Part shown: positions 51,927 to 60,234 of the stretch, in pieces
How positions within the stretch are numbered: position 1 is the first letter of the stretch
Layout: every line of letters begins with the position of its first letter
DNA from: JAEKNW01 sp963678375
Lineage (GTDB): Bacteria > Cloacimonadota > Cloacimonadia > Cloacimonadales > JAFGVF01
Direction: 5' to 3'
DNA length: 64,000 bases
Assembly (NCBI GenBank): GCA_963678375.2
Contig: CAXXQH010000001.1
Span: 372,001-436,000, forward strand
Notes under the pieces: model-generated
Told to the model about the DNA's origin: nothing
What the model saw: the letters and a program-made list of their open reading frames with translations, nothing else
Databases searched by the model: none
Translations under genes and position numbers: made by a program

Positions 51927-53267
51927 ATGCAAGAAACTATAAAATTATTTGAAGAGTTAATCGAAGAAAAGAAATGGATTACGATTAGACATCTGATTGA
52001 CGATATGAATTTTGTTGACCTTGCTGAGATTATTGATGAGTTTTCTGAGCCTGAAGATATAATCCTATTTAGATTATTACCCCGTGAATTAGCCAAAGAT
52101 ACTTTCCAAGAACTCCCCCTTTATAAACAAGAGCTAATTATTGAAAGACTGGCATCTAATGTTAATAAACTCTCTAATTTACTCAATGACTTAGATCCTG
52201 ACGATAGAACTGCTATTCTAGAAGAGTTACCTGGTATGGTAGCTCAGAGACTCATCCAACTTCTTGCTCCTGATGAAAGAAAAATTGCAACTACCCTCTT
52301 AGGCTACCCTGAAGATTCTATCGGACGTCTCATGACTCCTGAATTCATTGCCATTAAATCACATATGACTGTTTCCCAAGCTCTAGATCACATTAGAAAA
52401 TATGGTCAAGATTCAGAGACACTTAATGTTATCTATGTCGTTGATAATCAATGGAAATTACTAGACGATATTAGAATCAGAGAATTAATTCTTGCTTCTC
52501 CAGAAGAAAAAGTTGAAGACCTTATGGATGGCAAATTTGTTACTTTATCAGCTTTCGATGATGAAGAAGAAGCTATCCGTGTTTTTCAAGACCATGATAA
52601 AGTAGCTCTTCCTGTTGTAGATAAAGAGGGCACTCTTATTGGTATTGTTACTTTTGATGATATTATGGACTTGGTTGAAGAAGAAACAACTGAAGATTTC
52701 CATCGTTTTGGTGCTATGCAAGATGCAGTTGAAGACCCTCTTAATGCCACTATAGGATTTCTCTACAAAAGAAGAATTATGTGGCTGTTTGCCTTAGTTT
52801 TTATGAATGTATTTTCTGGAGCAGCTATTGCCCAATTTGATAATATAATTCAAAAAGTTGTTTCCTTAATCTTCTTTCTACCCCTTTTAATAGGCAGTGG
52901 AGGTAATGCCGGAGCTCAATCTGCTACCCTAATGATTCGTTCCTTGGCTACTGGTGATGTGGAAATGAAAGACTGGTTTTATCTTATAGGAAAAGAGTTC
53001 TTAGTCTCATTATTACTAGGCTTAACAATGGCAGTAGGGGTAGGATTGATAGCCTCTTACAGGGCACCTCAAATTATTTTGGTAGTAACTTCCACCATGG
53101 TCTTAACTGTAATGACAGGTAGCCTTATCGGCTTATCTCTTCCCTTTGTCTTTACTAAGTTTAAACTAGACCCTGCAACTGCTTCTGCCCCACTAATTAC
53201 TTCTATTTCTGACATTTTAGGTGTTGTAATTTACTTCTCAATCGCTACTTGGGTATTTGGGTTTTAG
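51927..53267 (+). CDS. mgtE: Magnesium transporter MgtE
   Basis: 446 residues. N domain (about 1-130, with LLPRELAKDTFQELPLYKQ and DPDDRTAILEELPG), two CBS domains (about 130-255; GRLMTPEFIAI and EKVEDLMDGKFVTL), a connecting helix with DFHRFGAMQ and five membrane helices. The pore region PLLIGSGGNAGAQSATLMIR is the MgtE selectivity signature. Mg2+ binding to the CBS/N domains closes the channel. No M-box riboswitch is seen upstream. The gene end forms a hairpin (53254-53277). Confidence 0.95.
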   Translation: MQETIKLFEELIEEKKWITIRHLIDDMNFVDLAEIIDEFSEPEDIILFRLLPRELAKDTFQELPLYKQELIIERLASNVNKLSNLLNDLDPDDRTAILEELPGMVAQRLIQLLAPDERKIATTLLGYPEDSIGRLMTPEFIAIKSHMTVSQALDHIRKYGQDSETLNVIYVVDNQWKLLDDIRIRELILASPEEKVEDLMDGKFVTLSAFDDEEEAIRVFQDHDKVALPVVDKEGTLIGIVTFDDIMDLVEEETTEDFHRFGAMQDAVEDPLNATIGFLYKRRIMWLFALVFMNVFSGAAIAQFDNIIQKVVSLIFFLPLLIGSGGNAGAQSATLMIRSLATGDVEMKDWFYLIGKEFLVSLLLGLTMAVGVGLIASYRAPQIILVVTSTMVLTVMTGSLIGLSLPFVFTKFKLDPATASAPLITSISDILGVVIYFSIATWVFGF

Positions 53268-53277
53268 TTTAAACCCA
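53254..53277 (+). terminator. Hairpin spanning the mgtE stop codon
   Basis: ATTTGGGTTT and AAACCCAAAT pair around a short loop with the TAG stop near it. The arms equal the inverted-repeat element ends seen at 60110-60180 (AACCCAAAT...ATTTGGGTT). It may be a terminator or a remnant of an element end; it is followed at once by the intergenic hairpin repeat. Confidence 0.5.
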
Positions 53278-53402
53278 AATGTTTACTCTCCCCGCCTTAA
53301 GACACCCCTCTCATACCACTCTGATGAGCTGAAAGGGGATTGTTTCCTCAGTCCGAAGTCTCTTACCTACGGTTGAGGAAGACCGGTCTGCTTGAGAGAG
53401 AA
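53276..53402. repeat. Intergenic hairpin repeat, long copy (G2)
   Basis: Reverse orientation relative to the copy near 48072-48208 and close to identical over about 125 bp (for example ACTCTCCCCGCCTTAAG, CCCCTCTCATACC, GAGGAAGACCGGTCTGC). It lies between mgtE and rnhB, whose genes converge. Confidence 0.8.
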
Positions 53403-53423
53403 CAAAAAATGCACTTCTTTGGC

Positions 53424-54080
53424 TCAACTATCCAAACCTGGAATTGTAATTTGGCTACAAGGGGCATAAGACAATCTGTGATGTTTGCATACACCATGCC
53501 TATTTATCGCTTGAACATGCTCCTTAGTAGGATAACCTTTATTTCTTAACCAATTATAGTGAGGGAAATCATTATGTAGTTTTTGCATAATCCTGTCTCT
53601 AGTAACCTTGGCTAAAACAGAAGCACCGGCAATAGAAAAGTAGTTAGAATCGCCCTTTATAACAAACCTAGCTTTCTCCTGATTACGAGGTGGAAGTTTA
53701 TTTCCATCAATGAGAGCAATCTCCCACTTCTTAGTGAGTGATTCAAGAGCTCTGTCCATTCCTTCCAGTGTAGCATTGAGGATATTGAGTTTATCAATCT
53801 CCACAGGCTCAATTTGGACTATTGAATAAGCTTTTGCATATTTTATGATATACGGGTAAAGTTTGTCTCTTTTCTTCTCAGAAATAGCTTTTGAGTCATT
53901 CAAACTTGATAGGAGGTAATCAACTTCTTGATTTGCTATCTTGGTAAGCTCTTCAAGGTCGAAGATTACTGCAGAGCAGACTACTGGACCAGCCAATGGG
54001 CCACGTCCAGCTTCATCTACTCCGCAAATACTTTTATTTTCTTGATACAGTTCAAGTTCATTGCTTATCAGTTTATTCAT
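53424..54080 (-). CDS. rnhB: Ribonuclease HII
   Basis: 218 residues. Removes ribonucleotides from RNA-DNA hybrids and mis-inserted ribonucleotides. Signature ICGVDEAGRGPLAGPVV supplies the first acidic pair, NDSKAISEKKRDKLY the middle part, IDGNK the next Asp, and SVLAKVTRDRIM the later part; the C-terminal YPTKEHVQAINRHGVCKHHR region is typical. Overlaps the pdxA fusion gene by 4 nt. Confidence 0.94.
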   Translation of the reverse strand: MNKLISNELELYQENKSICGVDEAGRGPLAGPVVCSAVIFDLEELTKIANQEVDYLLSSLNDSKAISEKKRDKLYPYIIKYAKAYSIVQIEPVEIDKLNILNATLEGMDRALESLTKKWEIALIDGNKLPPRNQEKARFVIKGDSNYFSIAGASVLAKVTRDRIMQKLHNDFPHYNWLRNKGYPTKEHVQAINRHGVCKHHRLSYAPCSQITIPGLDS

Positions 54081-55783
54081 TTTTGCACTATAAAATAGAT
54101 ACGAGCAAATCTCTCATCTAAGTCTTCTGGATAGTAATTTAGTAAGTTCAAATTATCTGTTCCATTATAGATAGCTAATATTTCTAAACCAGATTCTTCT
54201 ATTAGTGCTCTTATCTTCCTAACAGGATAGATTTTCTGATAATGTGTCTCTGAGAAATTTTGATAAAAACTTTTATTCTTCTTAAAAATATCTAAGTAAG
54301 ATTTCTGAGTTTCATTATCTGGATCCCAGTCACTTGTATGTAAGACTTTATACTTATCATACTCTTCATAATTAATAAAACCATCAAGATTTTCTTCACT
54401 ATTGAAGATTGTAGAAATATCAAAGATGAAGAGTCCTTTAGGATTTAAAGCAGAATAGACATTTTGCAAGAGATTTAGAAGAAATTTATCTTCTAAAAGA
54501 TAGTTTATACTATCAAACACACAGACAGCTAAATCCAGCTTATCAACAGGAAGAGGGTCTAGCATATTATGTCTAAAGAACTTAATATCTCGAGATTTCT
54601 TTTCAGCTATATGCAGCATTATCTCAGAAATATCTCCTCCCATTACTTGTCTTTGGTCACGAACTAATCTTCGACATATCTCTCCAGTTCCACAAGCAAT
54701 CTCAAAGATTCTTTTAGTTTTTATCTTAGCAAATTGATCTATCCAGACATTTATCTTAGCAGCCCATTGATCATAATTAACATGTGCCATATAATGGTCA
54801 TAAAAATTACTAAATTCACCATATTCTTTGCTTAATTTATGATGCTGTGATAGTTTCTCTTCCACCCAATAAAGAGCTGACTGCATTGAAGAGAAGTCTG
54901 CACAATCTTGGTCAGCAATATCAAAAGCAGTCCCATGTTCAACAGACGCCCTATAAACAGGGAGTCCTAAGGTTACATTAACTCCTTTTCCCCCTGCCAA
55001 CATTTTAAATGGGATTAAGCCTTGATCGTGATAAGCTGAAATTATGAAATCGTAGTCCTGTCTATTATAAGAGAAGAAAGTGTCAGCAGGAAAGGGACCA
55101 TCTATTTTAATATTCTCTTGACCAAGCTGATCTAAAATTTCTTTAAACATAAGATCAGTATTACCAAATGCTCCATTCTCACCCGCATGCGGATTTTTAG
55201 CTAACAAAGCTATTTTAGGACTATCTAGCAAATGATTAACTTCTCGGTAAATGAGCTTGAGTTTATCCAAGCAATATTGAGAAGTAAGGACTTTTTCTAG
55301 TTGATGAAGTGGAAGATGAGTTGTCAGAAGGCCTAGCTTGATATCATCAGACCAGAAAGTCATGGCTACATTCTCTGCATTTAATTTACTCTGTAGAAAC
55401 TCAGTATGACCAATAAAATCATAGCCAGCATCTCTAATATGTTTTTTAGACACAGGTCCAGTAACAATGCCATGAAGACTCTTATTATTAACATCTTCAG
55501 CAAGTCTTTCCAAGATTTCTATAGCCAGCCTACCACTTTCTGCACATGGCTTTCCTAGACTTAACTCAGGATTATCAATCTCAATATGATATATTTTCCC
55601 ACCTTCTTTTATTTGTGAGACATGACTTATCTTGGTAACTTGATGACCGTTCGGACAAGCTAATAATTTACCATAAACAAGCAAGGCTGTATCAGCAAGA
55701 AGATTATGATAACGCAGTGATTTGCTAGTAACTTCAGGTCCAATCCCTGTCGGATCACCTGTAGAGATACCAATAATTTTCAC
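54077..55783 (-). CDS. PdxA-type dehydrogenase fused to a class I methyltransferase
   Basis: 568 residues in one open frame. Residues 1 to about 315 are 4-hydroxythreonine-4-phosphate dehydrogenase (PdxA): ISTGDPTGIGPEV, GIVTGPVSKKH, GFIGHTEFLQ, SAYHDQGLIPFKML and VEHGTAFDIA, so the metal and substrate residues are kept. After a short linker (SQHHKLSKEYG) residues about 330-568 form a SAM methyltransferase with FSNFYDHYMAHVNYDQWA, motif I IFEIACGTGEICRRL, GGDISEIML and LDLAVCVFDSINYLL. PdxA makes a pyridoxal 5'-phosphate precursor; the partner's substrate is unknown. Overlaps rnhB and the pyrE gene. Confidence 0.85.
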   Translation of the reverse strand: MKIIGISTGDPTGIGPEVTSKSLRYHNLLADTALLVYGKLLACPNGHQVTKISHVSQIKEGGKIYHIEIDNPELSLGKPCAESGRLAIEILERLAEDVNNKSLHGIVTGPVSKKHIRDAGYDFIGHTEFLQSKLNAENVAMTFWSDDIKLGLLTTHLPLHQLEKVLTSQYCLDKLKLIYREVNHLLDSPKIALLAKNPHAGENGAFGNTDLMFKEILDQLGQENIKIDGPFPADTFFSYNRQDYDFIISAYHDQGLIPFKMLAGGKGVNVTLGLPVYRASVEHGTAFDIADQDCADFSSMQSALYWVEEKLSQHHKLSKEYGEFSNFYDHYMAHVNYDQWAAKINVWIDQFAKIKTKRIFEIACGTGEICRRLVRDQRQVMGGDISEIMLHIAEKKSRDIKFFRHNMLDPLPVDKLDLAVCVFDSINYLLEDKFLLNLLQNVYSALNPKGLFIFDISTIFNSEENLDGFINYEEYDKYKVLHTSDWDPDNETQKSYLDIFKKNKSFYQNFSETHYQKIYPVRKIRALIEESGLEILAIYNGTDNLNLLNYYPEDLDERFARIYFIVQK

Positions 55784-56571
55784 TATTTATCGCTCCTACC
55801 AGGTTTAGTTAAAGGGATAGCTTGCTTACAAAGAGGACATTCTTCAGGCTCCCAGCTCTTAGCATCAAAAGTCAGCATAGCTTCCACTGGAACACCAAAA
55901 TCAATACTACCATTAGATCTATCCACAAGCAAACCAACACCTACACACTTCATACTTTTTTCTTGTAAAAGCTCCATAACTTCAAAGATTGAACCACCAG
56001 TAGTAGTAACATCTTCTATAATAAGAGCCTTCATTCCTGCTTTTAAGTCAAATCCTGAGCGGAATGACATTTTACCATCATTACGTTGAGAGAAGGCGAA
56101 AGGTTTCTTGAGATATTTCGCAACTTCAAAACCTAAGACAATAGCACCATAAGCTGGTCCTATAACTACGTCAATATCTTCGTCTGCAAATCTTTCTGCT
56201 AAGGCTTTACAGATAACTGAACATTTTTCAGGGTCTTGGATTATTTTAATCTTTTCAAAGTACTGGTCACTGTGTTTGCCTGAAGTTAGAAGAAAGTGCC
56301 CTTCAAGTTTTGCTCCAGTTTCGGTGAGCATTCTATCCGTAATATAGGCATCGCTAATATCTTCAATAAATTCTTCTGCTCCTTCATATTCTTCTTCTGG
56401 AACTTGTAGTTCAATCATCATATAGTCATTACCAGCAATACCTGGTAAATTTGAAGCTGTGTATTCATTAAGTAGATTAACAGTAAAATCATTCTCTTCT
56501 AATAATTCTTTAACTAACTCTGCTTCGAACAGGTTTGAAAAGTTCTTTAAGGTCTTGAAATTGTTACTCAT
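55783..56571 (-). CDS. pyrE: Orotate phosphoribosyltransferase with N-terminal DUF2007-like domain
   Basis: 262 residues. The first about 72 residues (FKTLKNFSNLFEAELVKELLEENDFTVNLL and MIELQVPEEEYEGAEEFI) match DUF2007, a small putative signal-binding domain. The rest is PyrE: GHFLLTSGKHSDQYFEK, VVIGPAYGAIVLGFEVAK, FSQRNDGKMSFRSGF and the PRPP loop LIIEDVTTTGGS. PyrE joins orotate to PRPP to make OMP in pyrimidine synthesis. The C-terminal CPLCKQ adds a cysteine pair. Fusion in one frame; overlaps the pdxA fusion gene by one base. Confidence 0.85.
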   Translation of the reverse strand: MSNNFKTLKNFSNLFEAELVKELLEENDFTVNLLNEYTASNLPGIAGNDYMMIELQVPEEEYEGAEEFIEDISDAYITDRMLTETGAKLEGHFLLTSGKHSDQYFEKIKIIQDPEKCSVICKALAERFADEDIDVVIGPAYGAIVLGFEVAKYLKKPFAFSQRNDGKMSFRSGFDLKAGMKALIIEDVTTTGGSIFEVMELLQEKSMKCVGVGLLVDRSNGSIDFGVPVEAMLTFDAKSWEPEECPLCKQAIPLTKPGRSDK

Positions 56572-56618
56572 TTTTCCTCCTAAAATCTCTTATTGTTTCT
56601 TATTTATCTTAAAAATAT

Positions 56619-56638
56619 GGGGACTAATCAAAGTCCCC
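56619..56638 (-). terminator. Hairpin terminator after the aminotransferase gene
   Basis: Stem GGGGACT / AGTCCCC (extendable by T-A) with a 6-nt loop; on the minus strand it is followed by ATATTTTT. It lies between the aminotransferase and pyrE genes. Confidence 0.7.
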
Positions 56639-56668
56639 ACTCTCTACATATATTATATACATTAATTA

Positions 56669-57868
56669 TTATTTTGCAAGTTTCTTATATTCAGCAAGTC
56701 CGCTTTTAAAAATAGCCATAGCTTTTCTGAGATCAGCTTCATTCAAGATATAAGCAAATCTTACTTCATTTAGTCCCATATTTGGAGTTGCATAAAAGCC
56801 TGTAGCTGGAGCGAACATAACAGTTTCATTATTAACACTGTATTCCTCAAGCATCCATTGGGTGAAGTCTTCAGCATTTTCAATAGGAAGCTTGGCTACA
56901 ATATAGAAAGCTCCTTCTGGTTTAATACAAACCACACCATCAATAGTTTGGAGTTCATTAAAGACTATATCTCTTCGCTTGCAATATTCATCTTTTATGT
57001 CATTGATATATTTTTCATCAAGATAAACACATGCTTCTCCAGCTTTTTGATCAATAGTTGGAGGGCATAATCTAGCTTGAGCAAGCTTCAAGACAGCAGT
57101 CATTAGTTCTTTATTCTTAGAAACGATACAACCAATTCTAGCTCCACAAGCACTATACCTCTTAGAAATAGAATCTACTATAATTGCATGTTCTTCGATT
57201 CCTTCTACTTCCATGATACTAGTTGATTTTAATCCATCATAAACAAATTCACGGTAAACTTCATCTGAAATAACAAATAAATTATGTTTCTTAGCTATAT
57301 CTGCAACCATCTCTATAGTTTCACGCGAATAAACTTTCCCAGTAGGATTACCAGGATTACATATCATAAAGGCCTTTGTCTTAGCAGTGATTAACTTTTC
57401 AATTTCCTCTCTACTTGGTAGAGCAAAACCAGTTTCTGCATAGGTTGTGATAGGATTAAGTTTAACTCCTGCTATTGAAGCAAAACCATTATAGTTAGTA
57501 TAAAATGGCTCTGGAACTAAGATTTCATCTCCAGGATTACAGGTAGCTAGCATAGCAAATATAATTGCTTCTGAACCAGCAGTTGTAACTATTACATCAT
57601 CAACAGTAATATCAATATTATTCTTACCATAGTAACTTACTAGAGCCTTGCGGTAAGATGCTAAACCTTGAGAAGGTCCATAACTTAAAATCTTATCACT
57701 GAAATTGTGAAAAACATCCATCATCTCTTTAGGAGTCTCAATATCAGGTTGTCCGATATTTAAATGATAAATCTTGATTCCTCTGGCTTTTGCAGCTTCG
57801 GAATAAGGCAAGAATTTCCTAATAGGAGAAGCTTGCATAGAATCAACACGATGTGAAATATTCATCAT
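56669..57868 (-). CDS. PLP-dependent aminotransferase (aspartate aminotransferase, class I)
   Basis: 399 residues. PLP fold I: NIGQPDIETP near residue 37, VTTAGSEAIIFAML, the NPGNPTGKVYS motif, ISDEVYREFVYDG, and the Schiff-base lysine in SISKRYSACGARIGC, with the final FYIVAKLP and RFAYILNEADLRKAM. Moves amino groups between aspartate (or alanine/tyrosine) and 2-oxoglutarate; the exact amino acid is not determined. Single gene followed by a terminator. The region upstream is the hairpin array. Confidence 0.9.
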   Translation of the reverse strand: MMNISHRVDSMQASPIRKFLPYSEAAKARGIKIYHLNIGQPDIETPKEMMDVFHNFSDKILSYGPSQGLASYRKALVSYYGKNNIDITVDDVIVTTAGSEAIIFAMLATCNPGDEILVPEPFYTNYNGFASIAGVKLNPITTYAETGFALPSREEIEKLITAKTKAFMICNPGNPTGKVYSRETIEMVADIAKKHNLFVISDEVYREFVYDGLKSTSIMEVEGIEEHAIIVDSISKRYSACGARIGCIVSKNKELMTAVLKLAQARLCPPTIDQKAGEACVYLDEKYINDIKDEYCKRRDIVFNELQTIDGVVCIKPEGAFYIVAKLPIENAEDFTQWMLEEYSVNNETVMFAPATGFYATPNMGLNEVRFAYILNEADLRKAMAIFKSGLAEYKKLAK

Positions 57869-58009
57869 TCACCTCTATAATATTATTTTAAGGTCATGAA
57901 AATTATCTCGATAAATATGGCAAGGAAAATCGCAAGTGTTAATTGGATATTTTTAATCTTAGTTAATGTGAGGGTTTATGATTCTATCTTATTAATAATT
58001 TCAGATTAA
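57869..58009. other. Short spacer upstream of the hairpin array
   Basis: AT-rich sequence that should hold the aminotransferase promoter on the minus strand. No confident -35/-10 pair is chosen and no gene is seen. Confidence 0.35.
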
Positions 58010-58169
58010 AACTGGGAAAGCGGATGACCACATCCGCATATAACTGGGAAAGCGGATGACCACATCCGCATATAACTGGGAAAGCGGATGACCACATCCG
58101 CATATAACTGGGAAAGCGGATGACCACATCCGCATATAACTGGGAAAGCGGATGACCACATCCGCATTT
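58010..58169. repeat. Tandem array of five 32-bp hairpin units
   Basis: Units start at 58010, 58042, 58074, 58106 and 58138, each beginning AACTGGGAAA and carrying the palindrome GCGGATGACCACATCCGC (7-bp stem, ACCA loop), with essentially no divergence between copies. The 32-bp unit with no spacers excludes CRISPR. The homogeneous sequence points to recent expansion. Dispersed inverted single copies lie at 58251-58280, 58748-58778 and 62198-62227. Confidence 0.92.
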
Positions 58170-58280
58170 GGCTTTTCTTAAAGCCAAAATATAGCAAGGT
58201 AATTTTTCCAAATTACCTTGCTAATGCTTCCTCTTTTTCTTGAGAAAAAGATGCGGATGTGGTCATCCGCGTTCCCAGTT
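58167..58280. repeat. Cluster of three hairpins closed by an inverted array unit
   Basis: TTTGGCTTT/AAAGCCAAA (58167-58188), a perfect 14-bp stem TAGCAAGGTAATTT/AAATTACCTTGCTA with a 4-nt loop (58192-58223), CTTTTTC/GAAAAAG (58233-58250), then the inverted copy of the array palindrome (58253-58270) with TTCCCAGTT. Together with the array this is an inverted bracket around hairpins. Confidence 0.85.
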
Positions 58281-58306
58281 AAGTTAAAGTTTCAGTTTTC
58301 CACAAG

Positions 58307-58603
58307 TTACTTGTTTTTATTTTCCTCTTCAAGCTTTAGTTTCTTCCTTCTAGCCTCTTTCCAGTCAACTGCTTTTGAAAGTGCTATCGCTAGCTCTCTT
58401 CTCTCTTCAGGTGTAATAGCTCTTGGTTTGTGACTAAGAGTTTCGACCATCCTGTTTGAAATATTATCCCAGCCCTCTTGAGTCATTGGATTAGTCCTGA
58501 ATAATTCTCCGTCGGGAGTATAAGACCTTACCATACCTTCTTTTGCGTTGAATACTAGTTTTGCATTTCCTGTTTCAATAGTGTTCTCATTCGTTCTTTT
58601 CAT
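58307..58603 (-). CDS. Small basic protein of unknown function
   Basis: 98 residues. A strong AGGAGGT precedes the ATG, so this is a real gene although no family is recognised. N-terminal beta part (NAKLVFNAKEGMVRSYTPDG) then helices with ITPEERRELAIALSKAVDW and a lysine-rich tail. Possibly nucleic-acid-associated by charge alone. It lies between hairpin repeats on the minus strand, after the DUF1801 gene. Confidence 0.55.
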   Translation of the reverse strand: MKRTNENTIETGNAKLVFNAKEGMVRSYTPDGELFRTNPMTQEGWDNISNRMVETLSHKPRAITPEERRELAIALSKAVDWKEARRKKLKLEEENKNK

Positions 58604-58799
58604 CTTACCTCCTGTTATCTTCTAGTTTTTCAATGTGTTAATTACAAGCAAGTTTACCTTGTAAATCCCTGCAAACTTGTGGAGTGGATGCATCTTTGCA
58701 TCCTCCAGGTTCTGAGAGCAGAGATGCTCTCAGTCCATAAAGGAAATATGCGGATGTGGTCATCCGCACTCCTAGTTAAGCAGAAGTTCTCCCAGTTAA
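58604..58799. repeat. Hairpins between two small genes
   Basis: GGATGCA/TGCATCC (58686-58703), CTGAGAGCA/TGCTCTCAG with a GAGA loop (58712-58733), and an inverted copy of the array palindrome at 58750-58767 followed by CTCCTAGTTAA. A degenerate CTCCCAGTTAA lies at 58789-58799. All stems are closed by short loops. Confidence 0.8.
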
Positions 58800-59258
58800 T
58801 TACTTCTTCACAAATGCCTTTTCGTACATTTCTATAAATTCAAAGACGCTAATCTTCCTACAAAGCTGACCTATTAGATTATAAGGAATATCATTCATCC
58901 TTTTTAGATTAACGCAAGCTTTCCCCATACTCAGCTTATACTTAGCTTGTTTTGCATATTCATCTTTAAACCATTCTAATAGTTCTTTATTAATATAGAT
59001 TCCCCAGTGACTAAAGGAAATATGATTTTTCCAATTGGAAAGTCCAATAAAGGGCAAAGGGGTATTTGTTTCGACATGGTAGCCTTGTGGATATATCTCT
59101 AAGGGAACAACATAGCCTATAGAACCATAAGATATACTTTCCTCAAAACCTGCTGGAAGATTTTCTTTAATCACTTTTCTTAACTTTTCTATAATTTCTT
59201 TTCTTTCTTCTGGTAAAGTTTCTATATATTCTGCTACTGAATTTATTTTATTAGTCAT
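58800..59258 (-). CDS. DUF1801 family protein
   Basis: 152 residues starting at ATG 59258 (GAGGTG upstream). DUF1801 proteins (YdhG/YobT-like) have the pattern VAEYIETLPEERKEIIEKLR, GFEESISYGSIGYVVP, then ISFSHWGIYINKELLEWFK and MGKACVNLKRMNDIPYNLI; all present here. The fold may bind DNA or Fe; no enzyme activity is known. Precedes the 98-aa gene on the minus strand. Confidence 0.82.
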   Translation of the reverse strand: MTNKINSVAEYIETLPEERKEIIEKLRKVIKENLPAGFEESISYGSIGYVVPLEIYPQGYHVETNTPLPFIGLSNWKNHISFSHWGIYINKELLEWFKDEYAKQAKYKLSMGKACVNLKRMNDIPYNLIGQLCRKISVFEFIEMYEKAFVKK

Positions 59259-59370
59259 AATCACCTCTTATGAATTTTAGATATAATAAATTTTTCTTGA
59301 CCAAAGACAATAATTTTATGAAGTTTGCATTTATAAAATTTTTTACTAAAAAAACATTTGGAGAAAAAGA

Positions 59371-60093
59371 ATGAAAAAGATTTCAGTAGTCATAGTATTA
59401 GTTGTCAGTATGTTTAGCTTGTTTGCACAGGGTTTTAGCTTTTCAGCTAATGAAGAAGGCTTTTCCATGTCCCTAACTGGAGAAGAAGGCTCAACAAGTG
59501 AAAGCAAAGTAACAGTTAATGATTCTGGACAAGTGATTGATCAAATAGTAATTAAACTAGAAGAATTACAAGCTAAATACAATGCTAAACTTAACAAGTT
59601 AGATGGAAAGAGAGTAAACAATATAATTGATGATATTTACACTTTGCTCTCACTTTTACCAGAAAATTCTGAGCTAGTTAAGCCTGAAACAAATACTTCC
59701 AATCAATCCACACAAGCTGCTGGTGGAACTGTAAATATTAATATTAATACTAATGAAAATCAGACTACTCAAACAATTGCTGAAACTACACCTGTTTCTA
59801 ACAAGAACCCTATGTCTGCTAGTGATTTTTCTAATTTGATTAATAGAATCAATGGAGAATCTTTCGGTGATGATCAAATGAGAGTTTTGAGAACTGCAGC
59901 AAAAAATCATGATTTTTCTGTAAGTCAAATCGTTAGGATTATTGATTGCTTTGATTTTAGCGAAGAGAAGCTATCAGCACTTTCAATTTCTTATCCTGGC
60001 TGTGTTGATCCAGAAAATAATTATGAAATCCTTGATGCCTTTACTTTTTCAGGTGATAAATCTGAAGCTGAAAGAATTATAAATGCTGATTGA
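59371..60093 (+). CDS. Secreted DUF4476-domain protein
   Basis: 240 residues. Signal peptide KKISVVIVLVVSMFSLFAQG, a Ser/Glu-rich region, then a Thr/Asn/Gln-rich linker (NININTNENQTTQTIAET) and a C-terminal DUF4476 domain (about 150-238): NPMSASDFSNLINRINGESF, DDQMRVLRTAAKNHDFSVSQ and YPGCVDPENNYEILDAFTFS. The family is common in Bacteroidota and has unknown role. Followed by an inverted-repeat element end that can work as a terminator. Confidence 0.78.
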   Translation: MKKISVVIVLVVSMFSLFAQGFSFSANEEGFSMSLTGEEGSTSESKVTVNDSGQVIDQIVIKLEELQAKYNAKLNKLDGKRVNNIIDDIYTLLSLLPENSELVKPETNTSNQSTQAAGGTVNININTNENQTTQTIAETTPVSNKNPMSASDFSNLINRINGESFGDDQMRVLRTAAKNHDFSVSQIVRIIDCFDFSEEKLSALSISYPGCVDPENNYEILDAFTFSGDKSEAERIINAD

Positions 60094-60107
60094 TTTTTAG
60101 ATTAATT

Positions 60108-60184
60108 TTTAACCCAAATGGTGCAATTGAGCTTTAGAGAAGAGTGCTTCGACTTAAGATTTACTGGATTATTTGGGTTTTTTT
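60108..60184 (+). mobile_element. Inverted-repeat element copy 4 (internally deleted), also a terminator
   Basis: Left end TTTAACCCAAATGGTGCAAT and GAGCTTTAGAGAAGAGTG match the left end of copy 1; right end ACTGGATTATTTGGGTTTT matches its right end in the expected orientation; the middle is missing. The ends AACCCAAAT and ATTTGGGTT pair, followed by seven T, so it doubles as a terminator for the DUF4476 gene. Confidence 0.7.
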
Positions 60185-60234
60185 GCTTAGAAAACAGTAT
60201 AAGGCTGGGTGAGCAAGTCGCCTTTATGCTAAAA

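Noticed and set aside
58010..58169. Possible CRISPR array
   Set aside because: Five repeats of 32 bp follow each other without any spacer, each unit contains its own palindrome, and no cas gene is in the window.
57984..58211. Reading frames across the 32-bp array encoding repeated VVIRFPS/CGCGHPLSQ segments
   Set aside because: They arise because three 32-bp units make 96 nt, a multiple of three; two frames are open at once, no ribosome-binding site is present, and the composition is unlike a protein.
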